A stretch of 64,000 bases of DNA from Novosphingobium resinovorum (lineage in GTDB: Bacteria; Pseudomonadota; Alphaproteobacteria; Sphingomonadales; Sphingomonadaceae), in NCBI RefSeq assembly GCF_001742225.1, contig NZ_CP017075.1, positions 992,001-1,056,000 on the forward strand, read 5' to 3'. Positions 8,686 through 17,024 of the stretch are shown here, in pieces. The first letter of the stretch is position 1. Each line of letters begins with the position of its first letter. Below the pieces are notes generated by a model. It did no database searches, had not been told where the DNA came from, and worked only from the letters and a program-made list of their open reading frames with translations. A program made the translations under genes and the position numbers.

Positions 8686-9555
8686 ATGAAGATGCGCCGT
8701 TCGCTGCTGCTGCCGATCCTTCTCGCCACCGCGATTTCCGGCTGCGGCAGCGAGCCTGCTTCCGAACAGCAGGCGACCACCGTGGACATCCGCGAGGAGC
8801 CGCCGACGGCCGGACAGAGCGCGGAGGGCAAGAAGTCCGAAGCGATCTCCGTCAGCGCACCCAACGCCCCTCGCATCGCCTATATCTACGAATACGGATA
8901 TCGCCTGCCGGCCGACCGCATCGCCGAAGTCCAGCGCAAGCAGGCCGACATGTGCGAGCGAATGGGACCGACGCAGTGCCAGATCCTCGACATGAAACAG
9001 GGTAGCGCAGAGGGGAACTACGCTTCAGGCTCGCTGTCGCTGGCAGTCGCCGCACCGCGTGCACGCGCTTTCGGGGCGGAACTCGGCCGGGTCGCGGGGA
9101 GCGCCGGTGGCTCCCAGGTGTCCGGCGGCATCTCGGGCGAGGACTTGTCGAAGCAGATGGTCGATACCGAAGCGCGGCTTCGCGCCCGCACGGTGCTGCG
9201 CGACCGGCTGATGGAAGTGCTCGCCACGCGCAAGGGCACCGTCGCCGAACTGGTCGAGGCCGAGCGCGGCGTCGCGCAAGTGAACGAGGAAATCGATCAG
9301 GCGCGCAGCTGGCTGGCGGAAATGCAGAACCGCGTGAACTTCAGCCGCGTGAACCTGACTTACGAAGCGGGATCGCCCGCTAGTGGCGGCTTCCTCGCGC
9401 CGATCCGGGGAGCGCTGGGCAGCGTCGGTTCGGTACTGGGCACGATCGTCGCCATGCTGATCATGCTGGGCGCAGTTGCGATTCCGCTGGGCCTCGTCGG
9501 CCTCGCCATTCGCTGGGCGGTGCTGCGCTGGCGGGGGCGCTCTTCGGCCGATTGA
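8686..9555 (+). CDS. DUF4349 domain-containing lipoprotein
   Basis: A 289-residue envelope protein. The N-terminus is a lipoprotein signal (LLATAISGCGS). The central part matches DUF4349: YEYGYRLPADRIAEVQRKQ, then a helical coiled-coil section with TEARLRARTVLRDRL and VAQVNEEIDQARSWL, and a beta stretch (VNFSRVNLTYE). It ends with a glycine- and hydrophobic-rich transmembrane helix (about 245-275) and a basic tail. This is the usual architecture of the family, whose function is unknown. It is transcribed divergently from parC; the ATG follows an AGAGG close by and a GGGAG further upstream, inside a 15-base leader motif also found before the hydrolase at 12172. Confidence 0.85.
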   Translation: MKMRRSLLLPILLATAISGCGSEPASEQQATTVDIREEPPTAGQSAEGKKSEAISVSAPNAPRIAYIYEYGYRLPADRIAEVQRKQADMCERMGPTQCQILDMKQGSAEGNYASGSLSLAVAAPRARAFGAELGRVAGSAGGSQVSGGISGEDLSKQMVDTEARLRARTVLRDRLMEVLATRKGTVAELVEAERGVAQVNEEIDQARSWLAEMQNRVNFSRVNLTYEAGSPASGGFLAPIRGALGSVGSVLGTIVAMLIMLGAVAIPLGLVGLAIRWAVLRWRGRSSAD

Positions 9556-9561
9556 TGAGGG

Positions 9562-9894
9562 TCAGCCGATCTGCATGTCCCTGACGACGCCGGGGATGCG
9601 CACCGCGATCCCGTCCAGCGCATCCGTCAGCTGGATCTGGCAGGAGAGCCGGCTGGTGCGCGTCACCCCGGCGGCGAGGTCGAGCATGTCCTCCTCGTCG
9701 TCCGAAGCCGGGACCAGCTTATCGAACCAGTCGGGCGAAATGATCACGTGGCAGGTCGAGCAGGCCATCTGGCCCTCGCACGTTCCTTCGAGCGGCATCC
9801 CGGCGTTCTGAGCCACTTCCAGCAGGCGCGATCCCGGCTCGGCCTGCGCCGAAACCCGCGATCCGTCGATATTCACAAACAGGACATCAACCAA
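9562..9894 (-). CDS. 2Fe-2S ferredoxin, adrenodoxin type
   Basis: A 110-residue [2Fe-2S] ferredoxin. Cluster ligands are C39, C45 and C48 (C-EGQMA-C-ST-C) and C85 in SRLSCQI, the spacing of adrenodoxin and the Isc ferredoxin Fdx. It would carry single electrons, most likely for iron-sulfur cluster assembly because the two genes directly upstream encode cysteine desulfurases and only one base separates it from the second. Translation starts at TTG 9894, supported by a GGGAG six bases upstream. The product may alternatively serve a cytochrome P450 or dioxygenase; none is in the window. Confidence 0.9.
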   Translation of the reverse strand: MVDVLFVNIDGSRVSAQAEPGSRLLEVAQNAGMPLEGTCEGQMACSTCHVIISPDWFDKLVPASDDEEDMLDLAAGVTRTSRLSCQIQLTDALDGIAVRIPGVVRDMQIG

Positions 9895-9895
9895 G

Positions 9896-10984
9896 TTATA
9901 CTCCCTGCGCCGCCGCAGCGGCTTCTATTCTGGCGCAGGCATCCTCAATTTCCCTTAGTTCACTATATCGCCCGAATCCCAGACGGATAGAGCTTTTGGC
10001 ATCCCTATCCGAAAGACCCAGTGCCTGCAGCACGTGGCTCGGTCTACCCGATCCGCTGGCGCAGGCCGATCCTGCCGAAAAGGCGAGGTCGCGCAGGTCC
10101 GACATCAGCCGCGCGACGTCCAGTCCGTCGAGGCGCACGTTGAGATTGCCGTGCCAGCGCTGCGTCGCCGATCCGTTAAGTGTCCAGCGTGAAAGAATTT
10201 CCCTCGCCCGCTCCCACAGACCGGCAACGTGAACGGCATCCTCCTCCATGCGTTCTTTCGCCAGCTTCGCGGCCGCGCCGAAGCCTGCGCAGAGCATCGG
10301 GCTCAGCGTTCCCGAGCGCAGTCCCTGCTCCTGCGCGCCGCCGCGGATCAGTGGTTTGAGGTCGAGCCCATCACGCAGCCACAGCGCGCCGATGCCCTTC
10401 GGACCGTGGAATTTATGGGCACTCAACGCTACCATAGCGGCACCCAGCGGCACCCTGACCTTGCCAACGCCCTGCACCGCGTCGCACAGGAACAGCGCAC
10501 CGGCAGCCTGCGCCCGCTCGGCGAGACGGTCGACCGGCTGGACGGTTCCGATCTCGTTGTTGACCTGCATAACCGCGACGAGATCGGCATTTCCCATAGG
10601 CACCTCGCCGTCGACGAGACCCTCGCTATCGACCGGCAGCACGGTCAGGTCGGCATCGACGCTGCGCGCGGTATCGAGCACCGCCGCATGCTCGATCGCC
10701 GAGACCGCGAGGCGGCTTGCACCGCTGCCGAGGATTGCAAGGTTGATCGCCTCGGTCGCCCCCGAGGTGAAGATCACCCTGCCGCCCGGCGGCATCAGCG
10801 CGGCGACTTGCGCGCGGGCCACCTCGACGGCGGCGGCAGCAGCCCGGCCCGGGCGATGAGGGCTATGCGGGTTGGCGAAACCTCCCGCGCCGCGCTCCCA
10901 CTCCGGCCCGGCCAGCCAGGGCAGCATCGCCTCGCGCGCTTCGGGGGCGAGCGGCGTGGTCGCCTGATAATCGAGGTAGATCAT
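9896..10984 (-). CDS. Cysteine desulfurase (class V aminotransferase fold), downstream copy
   Basis: A 362-residue PLP enzyme that takes sulfur from L-cysteine for iron-sulfur clusters or tRNA thiolation. Recognisable parts are the N-terminal IYLDYQATTPLAP, the PLP region FTSGATEAINLAI, the lysine segment LSAHKFHGPKGIGALWL, and the catalytic loop AGSACASGSGRPSHVL with Cys308. That sequence around the lysine is of the IscS/NifS type. The ATG overlaps the stop of the upstream desulfurase (ATGA at 10981-10984), so the two are translationally coupled. A ferredoxin follows. Confidence 0.92.
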   Translation of the reverse strand: MIYLDYQATTPLAPEAREAMLPWLAGPEWERGAGGFANPHSPHRPGRAAAAAVEVARAQVAALMPPGGRVIFTSGATEAINLAILGSGASRLAVSAIEHAAVLDTARSVDADLTVLPVDSEGLVDGEVPMGNADLVAVMQVNNEIGTVQPVDRLAERAQAAGALFLCDAVQGVGKVRVPLGAAMVALSAHKFHGPKGIGALWLRDGLDLKPLIRGGAQEQGLRSGTLSPMLCAGFGAAAKLAKERMEEDAVHVAGLWERAREILSRWTLNGSATQRWHGNLNVRLDGLDVARLMSDLRDLAFSAGSACASGSGRPSHVLQALGLSDRDAKSSIRLGFGRYSELREIEDACARIEAAAAAQGV

Positions 10985-12036
10985 GCGTTCACCTCGGCCC
11001 AGGCCTGTGCGAAGGCGTCCAGTTCGTCGGGCGTCGTGCTCCAGCCCAGCGAGATGCGGACCGTGCGCTTTGCCGTATCGGGATCGATACCGAAGCCCTG
11101 CAGCACCCGACTCTGCTTGAGCGTGCCCGACGAACAGGCGCTTCCGGCCGAGATCGCGAAACCCTTGGCATCCATGCGGATCAGCATTGCCGTCGCAGAA
11201 ATCTTAGGCGCGGCAACGGCGAAGATGTGCCAGCATTGCACGCCGGGCTGGATTACTTCCCCATGTTCGGACAGTCGGTTCCTGAAATCAAAGCGCTGCT
11301 CCGCGCTGGTGGCCCAGCTTTCGACGCCGCCCGCCTCCAGCGCCGCCGCGAAACCCAGCGCGCCCGGCAGGTTCTCAGTCCCCGCGCGGTAGCCGCGCTC
11401 CTGACCGCCGCTGGGCTCGATCATCGCGAAGTCGCGCACCAGCAGCGCCCCAATGCCGATCGGGCCGCCCAGCTTGTGCGCCGAAAGCACCACCATGTCG
11501 GCATCGGGCAAAGCGGACTTCCCCGCCGACTGCGAGCAATCGGCAAGGAACAGGCCGCCACTCTCACGCACCTGCTCCGCCAATAGATTGTCCGCATAGG
11601 ACAGCAGCGCCGTCCCCGTCTCGGAATTGACCGATTGAACCGCGACCACCGCCCGTCCAGCCCCGGCAAGCGCAGCGGCAAGCGCCTCGCGATCCACCTC
11701 GCCCTCGCGGACGGGAATGACCTGCGCATCCGGCGCCGCGCGGAATACCGCATCATGCTCCACCGCCGAGACCAGACGCCGCTCCGCCTTGGCCCGGCCG
11801 AGACCCAGCGCCAGCGCCTCGCTGGCACCCGAAGTGAAGATCACCTCGCCCTGCCAGTCCAGCGCCGCCTTAACCCGCGCGCGGGCATCCTCCAGCGCCG
11901 CGCGGGCACCGCGACCGGCCGCGTGGGGGCTCGACGGATTGGCCCAGATCGCCGCTCCCTCCAGCCAGGCGTCGCGTGCACAGGGCATCATCGGCGTGGT
12001 CGCCGCGTGGTCGAGATAGATGTTCGGGAGGGCCAT
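10981..12036 (-). CDS. Cysteine desulfurase (class V aminotransferase fold), upstream copy
   Basis: A 351-residue paralogue of the following gene, with IYLDHAATTPM at the N-terminus, FTSGASEALAL, LSAHKLGGPIGIGALLV around the PLP lysine, and AGSACSSGTLKQSRVL with catalytic Cys301. It retains all expected catalytic residues, so both copies look active. The start is taken at ATG 12036; an in-frame ATG at 12048 would add four residues and neither has a convincing ribosome site. The open frame upstream of this point is antisense to the hydrolase gene and is not coding. No scaffold (iscU/sufBCD) or iscR gene is in the window. Confidence 0.9.
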   Translation of the reverse strand: MALPNIYLDHAATTPMMPCARDAWLEGAAIWANPSSPHAAGRGARAALEDARARVKAALDWQGEVIFTSGASEALALGLGRAKAERRLVSAVEHDAVFRAAPDAQVIPVREGEVDREALAAALAGAGRAVVAVQSVNSETGTALLSYADNLLAEQVRESGGLFLADCSQSAGKSALPDADMVVLSAHKLGGPIGIGALLVRDFAMIEPSGGQERGYRAGTENLPGALGFAAALEAGGVESWATSAEQRFDFRNRLSEHGEVIQPGVQCWHIFAVAAPKISATAMLIRMDAKGFAISAGSACSSGTLKQSRVLQGFGIDPDTAKRTVRISLGWSTTPDELDAFAQAWAEVNA

Positions 12037-12171
12037 TGCCTGAGACATTGCTTGCGAAGTTGTTTTTGGGACGAATATTTCTATATAGCCAACCTTCCTC
12101 TTTTCCACTCCCGCGACGGATCGCTGCACAGCGACTCGCGGGAGTTTCAACAAGTCAGGCCGCAAACACCT

Positions 12172-12828
12172 ATGCCCGCAGTCATCTTCCCCGGTCCCGA
12201 AGGTCGTCTCGAAGGTCGTTTCCAGCCCGCAACGCGCCCGCGCGCGCCGGTGGCGATGATCCTCCACCCGCACCCGCAGGCGGGCGGCACGATGAACGAC
12301 CGCATCACCCAGCACATGTACAAGACCTTCGTGGCGCGCGGTTTCGCGACGCTGCGCTTCAACTTCCGCGGCGTCGGCCGCAGCCAGGGCAGCTTCGACA
12401 ACGGCATCGGCGAACTGTCCGATGCGGCGGCGGCGCTCGACTGGGTGCAGTCGATCCATCCCGAGGCTTCGACCACCTGGATCGCGGGCTATTCGTTCGG
12501 CGCGCTGATCGGCATGCAGTTGCTGATGCGCCGTCCGGAGATTCGCGGCTTCATCTCGGTGGCGCCGCCGGCCAACATGTACGACTTCTCGTTCCTCGCG
12601 CCCTGCCCGGCTTCGGGCATCATCATCCAGGGCACCGGCGATACGGTCGTCACGCCGAACGCGGTGCAGAAGCTGGTCGACAAGCTGCGCACGCAGAAGC
12701 ACATCACCATCCATCACGACGAAATCCCGCGCGCGAACCACTTCTTCGAGCACGAGACGCCCGAACTGATGCGCTCGGTCGACAACTACCTCGACATGCG
12801 CCTCGCGCCGGATTGCCCGATCAAGTAA
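12172..12828 (+). CDS. Alpha/beta hydrolase (dienelactone hydrolase-like small esterase)
   Basis: A 218-residue serine hydrolase. It opens with a strand-rich VIFPGPEGRLEGRF and the oxyanion segment LHPHPQAGGTM, then RFNFRGVGRSQG, and a nucleophile elbow G-Y-S-F-G around the catalytic Ser (IAGYSFGALIGMQ). The acid lies in IIQGTGDTVV and the histidine in ANHFFEH. This matches the group often annotated as alpha/beta hydrolase YfdX/DLH-like, found in alphaproteobacteria beside cysteine desulfurase genes. It diverges from the desulfurase operon across about 135 bp. The natural substrate is unknown. Confidence 0.87.
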   Translation: MPAVIFPGPEGRLEGRFQPATRPRAPVAMILHPHPQAGGTMNDRITQHMYKTFVARGFATLRFNFRGVGRSQGSFDNGIGELSDAAAALDWVQSIHPEASTTWIAGYSFGALIGMQLLMRRPEIRGFISVAPPANMYDFSFLAPCPASGIIIQGTGDTVVTPNAVQKLVDKLRTQKHITIHHDEIPRANHFFEHETPELMRSVDNYLDMRLAPDCPIK

Positions 12829-12867
12829 TCCGTCAGGTCAGGAAAATTCATCGCAGGCGTCGGAGCA

Positions 12868-13080
12868 TCACTCCGGCGCCTGTTCCTTTTTCGCCTCGCT
12901 CGACAGCGACCGGCCATCGCGGCCCGGTAGCGTCCAGATCGCGATGTTGACGATCATCACCCCTGCCAGCACCAGCATCAGCACCGCCTGCTTGCGGTAG
13001 CCGCCGCGCCGCAGCAGCGCGATCGCTCCCAGCACGAGCGCGATGACGGTGAGCACGAGAAGCGAGAGAGCGATGTCCAT
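12868..13080 (-). CDS. Small two-helix membrane protein, unknown
   Basis: A 70-residue product with a hydrophobic helix at residues 4-22, a basic loop (RRGGYRKQ), a second helix at about 32-49, and a charged C-terminal tail (SSEAKKEQAPE). The two-helix hairpin and positive loop predict a small inner-membrane protein with a cytoplasmic loop. I do not recognise a named family. It converges on the hydrolase gene with 39 bases between the stops, and a palindromic repeat pair lies just upstream of its start. Confidence 0.65.
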   Translation of the reverse strand: MDIALSLLVLTVIALVLGAIALLRRGGYRKQAVLMLVLAGVMIVNIAIWTLPGRDGRSLSSEAKKEQAPE

Positions 13081-13142
13081 GGCGCTGTCCTAGAGCAAGA
13101 TCGCGGGAAGGCGAACCGTCTCGTACTTCAGCTTCTCCATCC

Positions 13143-13218
13143 CCGCTCAGCCTGAGCTTGTCGAAGGCCCATAGGCTGGGCGCATGGCCCGGTGCTTCGA
13201 CAAGCTCAGCATGAGCGG
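13143..13218. repeat. Second paired inverted repeat of the GCTTCGACAAGCTCAGC class
   Basis: Two inverted copies (13143-13168 and 13193-13218) of the element seen at 6191-6266, here with a few differences between arms, separated by 24 bases. The arm-to-arm spacing equals that of the first pair, which supports a REPIN-type unit (two REPs mobilised together) rather than chance palindromes. Confidence 0.8.
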
Positions 13219-13292
13219 TGTGCTCTGAAAGCAGGACACCCCACCCCATCCAGCGGTTTGACACCCGCGAACCGCCTCGCCATCGTCCGGGC

Positions 13293-15128
13293 ATGAGCCA
13301 CACCTCCCATTCGATTTCCCGCCGTAGCGCGATCCACCTGCTCGCGGCCGGAACCGCCGCCGCCGCCCTGCCGGCCCGCGCTTTCGCGACTTCTCCCGCG
13401 CGGCCCGATGCCGCCGCGCTGCTTGACGAGATCGCCTGGAGCCTCCTCGACCACGTGCCCGAAAGCGCCACCGGGCTCGGAGTCGATACCGGCGCTCACC
13501 ACGCCTTGCGTTCGCGCATGGAGGACCGCTCGCAGGCCGGGCGCGATGCCTATGCCGCCACCTTGCGCAAGGGCCTCGCCCGGATCGAGGCGTTCAACGC
13601 CAAGGGGCTCGACCACTCCACGCGCACCAGCATCGCCGTAGTGAAAAGCGCCTTCGCCACCGCGCTGGAGGGTTTCGCGCTGCCTTATGGCGACGTCGCG
13701 GTGGGCGGCTGGCGCAATACGCCTTACGTCGTCATCCAGAACGTCGGCGCCTATCTCGATGCCCCGCGCTTCCTCGATGCCGACCATCCCGTCAACACGC
13801 CTGCCGACGCCGATGCGTGGATCGCGCGCCTGTCGCAACTGGACGACCAGCTCGACGGCGAGCGCGGCCGGATCATCGATGCCGCCGCCAAAGGCCTGGT
13901 GCCGCCAGACTTCCTGCTCGACCGCGCCATCGCGCAGATGACCAGCACGATCGCCGACGCGCGCAAGGACGGCGGCAGCCTCGCCGCCTCGATCGCCGGG
14001 CGTACGGGCAAGATGAGCGGCACTTGGGCCACCGACGCCCGCCGCATCATCGCCGCCGACGTCATGCCTGCGCTGGAGCGCCAGCTTGCCGAACTCCAGC
14101 GCCAGCGCGGGCTCGCGAAGAGCGATCCCGGCATGCGCGAAAGGCCGCAAGGCTCCGAATATTACGCCTGGGCACTGCGCGCCAGCACCACGACCCGCGT
14201 GCCGCCCGAGGACGTCCACCAGCGCGGCCTGCAGGAACTCGCCGAGTTGCATGCCCGGATGGACCCTATCCTGAAGTCGCTCGGCTATACCACCGGCACC
14301 GTCGGCGCCCGGATGACCGCGCTGGGCGAGGACAAGCGCTTCCTGTTCGCCGAGGGCGACCCGGGGCGCGCCGAGATCCTCGCGTTCATCCAGAAGCGCG
14401 TCGACTGGATACGCGCGCAGATGCCGCGCGCCTTCCGCGAACTCGTGCCCGGCAATGTCGAGGTCCGCCGCCTGCCGCTCTCCGAAGAGCCCGGCGCGCC
14501 AACGGCTTATGGCGGCGCGGGCTCCAAGGACGGCACCGTACCCGGCAAGATGTGGATCAACTTGCGCAGCACCGACCTGCACCGCAAGTACGACCTGCCC
14601 ACCCTCGTCCACCACGAGGCGATCCCCGGCCACGTCTGGCAGGGCGAATATGCCAACCGCCTGCCGCTGATCCGCTCGATCCTGGCGTTCAACGCCTATT
14701 CCGAAGGCTGGGCGCTCTACGGCGAGCAGTTGGCCGACGAACTCGGCGCCTATGACGACGATCCGGTCGGACGGCTGGGCTACCTGCAGTCACTGGCGTT
14801 CCGCGCCTGTCGCATGGTGGTGGACACCGGCCTTCACGCCAAGGGCTGGACGCGCGAGGAGGCGGTGCGCTTCTTCATGGAGAAGAACGGCAACAAGCGC
14901 GAGGAAGTGGTGAACGAGGTGGACCGCTACTGCTCATGGCCGGGTCAGGCCTGCGGCTACAAGATGGGCCACTCGCAGATCGTGGCGCAGCGCAAGCGCG
15001 CGCAGGATGCGCTGGGCTCGGCCTATGATCTGCGCGACTACGACCAGACGATCGTGGACGGTGGCAACGTGCCGCTCGACGTGCTGGCGCAGAACGTCAG
15101 CGAATATATCGCTACGAAGAAGAAGTAG
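13293..15128 (+). CDS. DUF885 family exported protein, putative M32-like metallopeptidase
   Basis: A 611-residue protein of the DUF885 family. The N-terminus has a twin-arginine-like export signal (SRRSAIHLLAAGTAAAALPARAFA), so the mature protein should be periplasmic. The conserved metal-site motif is VHHEAIPGHVWQ near residue 440 (H-E-x-x-P-G-H), followed by FNAYSEGWALYGEQLADELG, which supplies the downstream Glu, and WPGQACGYKMGHSQI near the C-terminus. Family members are predicted zinc peptidases, with no firm substrate known to me. Translation is placed at ATG 13293 because the frame upstream runs through the repeat. A hairpin follows its stop. Confidence 0.88.
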   Translation: MSHTSHSISRRSAIHLLAAGTAAAALPARAFATSPARPDAAALLDEIAWSLLDHVPESATGLGVDTGAHHALRSRMEDRSQAGRDAYAATLRKGLARIEAFNAKGLDHSTRTSIAVVKSAFATALEGFALPYGDVAVGGWRNTPYVVIQNVGAYLDAPRFLDADHPVNTPADADAWIARLSQLDDQLDGERGRIIDAAAKGLVPPDFLLDRAIAQMTSTIADARKDGGSLAASIAGRTGKMSGTWATDARRIIAADVMPALERQLAELQRQRGLAKSDPGMRERPQGSEYYAWALRASTTTRVPPEDVHQRGLQELAELHARMDPILKSLGYTTGTVGARMTALGEDKRFLFAEGDPGRAEILAFIQKRVDWIRAQMPRAFRELVPGNVEVRRLPLSEEPGAPTAYGGAGSKDGTVPGKMWINLRSTDLHRKYDLPTLVHHEAIPGHVWQGEYANRLPLIRSILAFNAYSEGWALYGEQLADELGAYDDDPVGRLGYLQSLAFRACRMVVDTGLHAKGWTREEAVRFFMEKNGNKREEVVNEVDRYCSWPGQACGYKMGHSQIVAQRKRAQDALGSAYDLRDYDQTIVDGGNVPLDVLAQNVSEYIATKKK

Positions 15129-15136
15129 TAGGTACG

Positions 15137-15167
15137 CTGCCCTCCCGGACGGAATCCGGGAGGGCAG
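15137..15167. terminator. Hairpin between convergent genes
   Basis: A perfect 13-bp inverted repeat (CTGCCCTCCCGGA and its complement) with a five-base loop lies in the 45 bases between the DUF885 stop and the stop of the minus-strand gene at 15174. There is no strong U-run on either side, so it may be an intrinsic but weak bidirectional terminator or an mRNA 3'-end stabiliser. Confidence 0.6.
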
Positions 15168-15173
15168 ATAGGT

Positions 15174-15527
15174 TCACGACTTGCCGAACAGGCCCTTCGC
15201 CATGCCGGCGAGGTCGTCCATGACGCTGCCGTCGCCGTCCTTGTCGAAGAAGCTGGCCGCCTTGCCGGGGTCGGAGGCGATGGCGCTGGCGAACTGGGTC
15301 AGCGAACCCTCGCCGCCGATCTGGCTGATCAGCTGCTGGATCGTGCCCACGTCGAGGCCGCTGCGCTCCGCCGCCAGCTGCGCGGTGTCACCGTCCTGCT
15401 GGTGCGCGATGCCGAGTGCGGCAATCGCCTTTTCCGCCACGGCCGGATCGAGCCCCAGCTTCGTCGCGAGATTGGTCACGTCCGCGTGTTCGCTGACCTG
15501 ACCGAGAATGCCGTCGAAAAGTCCCAT
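15174..15527 (-). CDS. DUF937/YidB-like small protein, function unknown
   Basis: A 117-residue soluble protein. It opens with MGLFDGILGQ, then a helical region with LATKLGLDPAVAEKAIAALG and LAAERSGLDVGTIQQLISQIG, and ends in DKDGDGSVMDDLAGMAKGLFGK, which reads like a single EF-hand-type DxDGDG loop followed by a short helix. The overall plan (MG-(L/F)-F-D start, repeated helices) resembles DUF937/YidB-like proteins, but I am not certain of the assignment. ATG 15527 is chosen because a GGAG lies eight bases upstream; a GTG at 15536 is the longer alternative. Confidence 0.7.
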   Translation of the reverse strand: MGLFDGILGQVSEHADVTNLATKLGLDPAVAEKAIAALGIAHQQDGDTAQLAAERSGLDVGTIQQLISQIGGEGSLTQFASAIASDPGKAASFFDKDGDGSVMDDLAGMAKGLFGKS

Positions 15528-15775
15528 GTGTCTCACTCCAATGATGGACGATAGAAATATGAGGCGAAGAGGTGCGGAAAGAAAGCCTTGAAAGCGTCTT
15601 CACCCTGACGCCCGGTTGCCTGATCCGTTGGACGAGGCGCCGGGTGTGCGATTGACGTATAGCCCGATGCACCCTAGCGCTCGAATACACCTTGAGTATG
15701 GTTGGGGCTGCCTGAGGCGTGGTGTAGATTGATGACGCAGGCACCCTCGTAGTGTCTGCTGGCAAGGACTAGTTC

Positions 15776-16930
15776 ATGAGCCTCACTGCCGCCGCTGTCG
15801 CGGTGATGATAAGTGCCGTCGCCCCCGAAGCCGGTGTTCCGACGGGCGGGGGGCCGGTTCCCGTATCGCAGCCCGCCACAACGTCCGACAGCGCTATGCC
15901 GGCCGCCGACACCGTCCCGCCAACGGTTGTGCCGGTACAAGGTGTCCCGACCGATGTGCCGATATCGCCGCCTGCGACTAGCGGCACCATCGCGATACCC
16001 GGCGATGCGCCGATCATCGTGCCTCCCGCCGTGGCACCGACCGTCCCGGACGCCGTTGGCACCGATACCGGACCGGACATCGTCGTCACCCGCCGCAGAC
16101 GGGCGCCTCCCGGCGATCCCCTGGAAAAGATCAACATCCAGTCGTTCGCGGTGACTCAGGCCGTCGATGCGGCCGTGATCGAACCCGTCGCCAAGGCCTA
16201 CAACAAGGGGCTCCCCAAGCCCGTGCGGCAGGGCCTGCGCAATTTCTTCTCGAATCTCGGCGAACCGGTGGTGTTCATCGCGTATCTGCTGGAGCTCAAA
16301 CCCGGGAAAGCCGCGGAAACGGCGGGCCGCTTCGCGATCAACAGCACGATCGGCGTGGCAGGCCTCGTCGACATGGCCAAGCGCAAGCCGTTCAATCTGC
16401 CTTACCGCCCCAACGGATTCGCCGATCTCCTCGGGTATTACGGGATCGGCCCGGGGCCGTTCTTCTATCTGCCGATCATCGGCCCGACCACGCTGCGCGA
16501 CGTGATAGGCGATACCGTGGACAAGGCATTCCTGCCCGTGGTGGTGGGTAGTCCTTTCAACAAGGCGGTGGTGGCGACCCCTTCGGTCATCCTCGACCAA
16601 CTAGGCGAACGCGCTGCCTTCGATGAGGAAATCAACAGCATCCGTAAGGAAGACGACCCTTACACGACATACCGTGAACTTTACCTGCGCCAACGCAAGG
16701 CCGAGATCGACGCGCTGCACGGGCGGGTCACGCCGGACGTCGTGCCGGTCTACGGCCCGGGCATGAAGACGGCAGGGGGCAAGGCGAAGCCTTCGAAGGC
16801 AGTGGCCCCGCAAGCGCCGGCGGCCGAGAGCACCGTTCCGGAGGCAACGACGCCGGAAGCCGTCGCCCCGAAGACGAGCACGCCGGAAACTGCAGCGCCG
16901 CTCATCGTCCCGGAAACCGTGCAGCCCTAG
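15776..16930 (+). CDS. mlaA: MlaA/VacJ family outer-membrane phospholipid transport protein, no lipobox
   Basis: The core (about residues 115-320 of 384) matches MlaA: DPLEKIN, then AYNKGLPKPVRQGLRNFFSNL, FAINSTIGVAGLVDMA, YYGIGPGPFFYLPIIGPTTLRD. MlaA removes mislocalised phospholipids from the outer leaflet of the outer membrane in concert with the MlaBCDEF system, which is not in this window. MlaA is usually a lipoprotein, but here the N-terminus has no cysteine at all; instead a signal-like stretch is followed by about 85 residues rich in Pro, Val and Thr. The C-terminal ~60 residues are Ala/Pro/Thr/Glu-rich and repetitive. Start ATG 15776. A strong terminator follows. Confidence 0.88.
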   Translation: MSLTAAAVAVMISAVAPEAGVPTGGGPVPVSQPATTSDSAMPAADTVPPTVVPVQGVPTDVPISPPATSGTIAIPGDAPIIVPPAVAPTVPDAVGTDTGPDIVVTRRRRAPPGDPLEKINIQSFAVTQAVDAAVIEPVAKAYNKGLPKPVRQGLRNFFSNLGEPVVFIAYLLELKPGKAAETAGRFAINSTIGVAGLVDMAKRKPFNLPYRPNGFADLLGYYGIGPGPFFYLPIIGPTTLRDVIGDTVDKAFLPVVVGSPFNKAVVATPSVILDQLGERAAFDEEINSIRKEDDPYTTYRELYLRQRKAEIDALHGRVTPDVVPVYGPGMKTAGGKAKPSKAVAPQAPAAESTVPEATTPEAVAPKTSTPETAAPLIVPETVQP

Positions 16931-16973
16931 GGGCCCTAACCCCAAAGCCTGCACTCGTCATCGTTATTTTCAA

Positions 16974-17004
16974 AACCCCCGGGATCGCAATCCCGGGGGT
17001 TTTC
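16974..17004. terminator. Bidirectional intrinsic terminator between mlaA and pckA
   Basis: A stem with AACCCCCGGGA paired to TCCCGGGGGTT around a TCGCAA-type loop, followed by TTTCTTC on the plus strand and preceded by TTTTCAAAA, so both strands have a stem plus U-rich tail. It lies between convergent genes and can end both transcripts. Confidence 0.88.
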
Positions 17005-17024
17005 TTCATACTGTCGAGCCAGCC

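Noticed and set aside
15174..15527. EF-hand calcium-binding protein
   Set aside because: A single DxDGDG loop is present, but the flanking helices and the paired second loop are not, so calcium binding is not supported.
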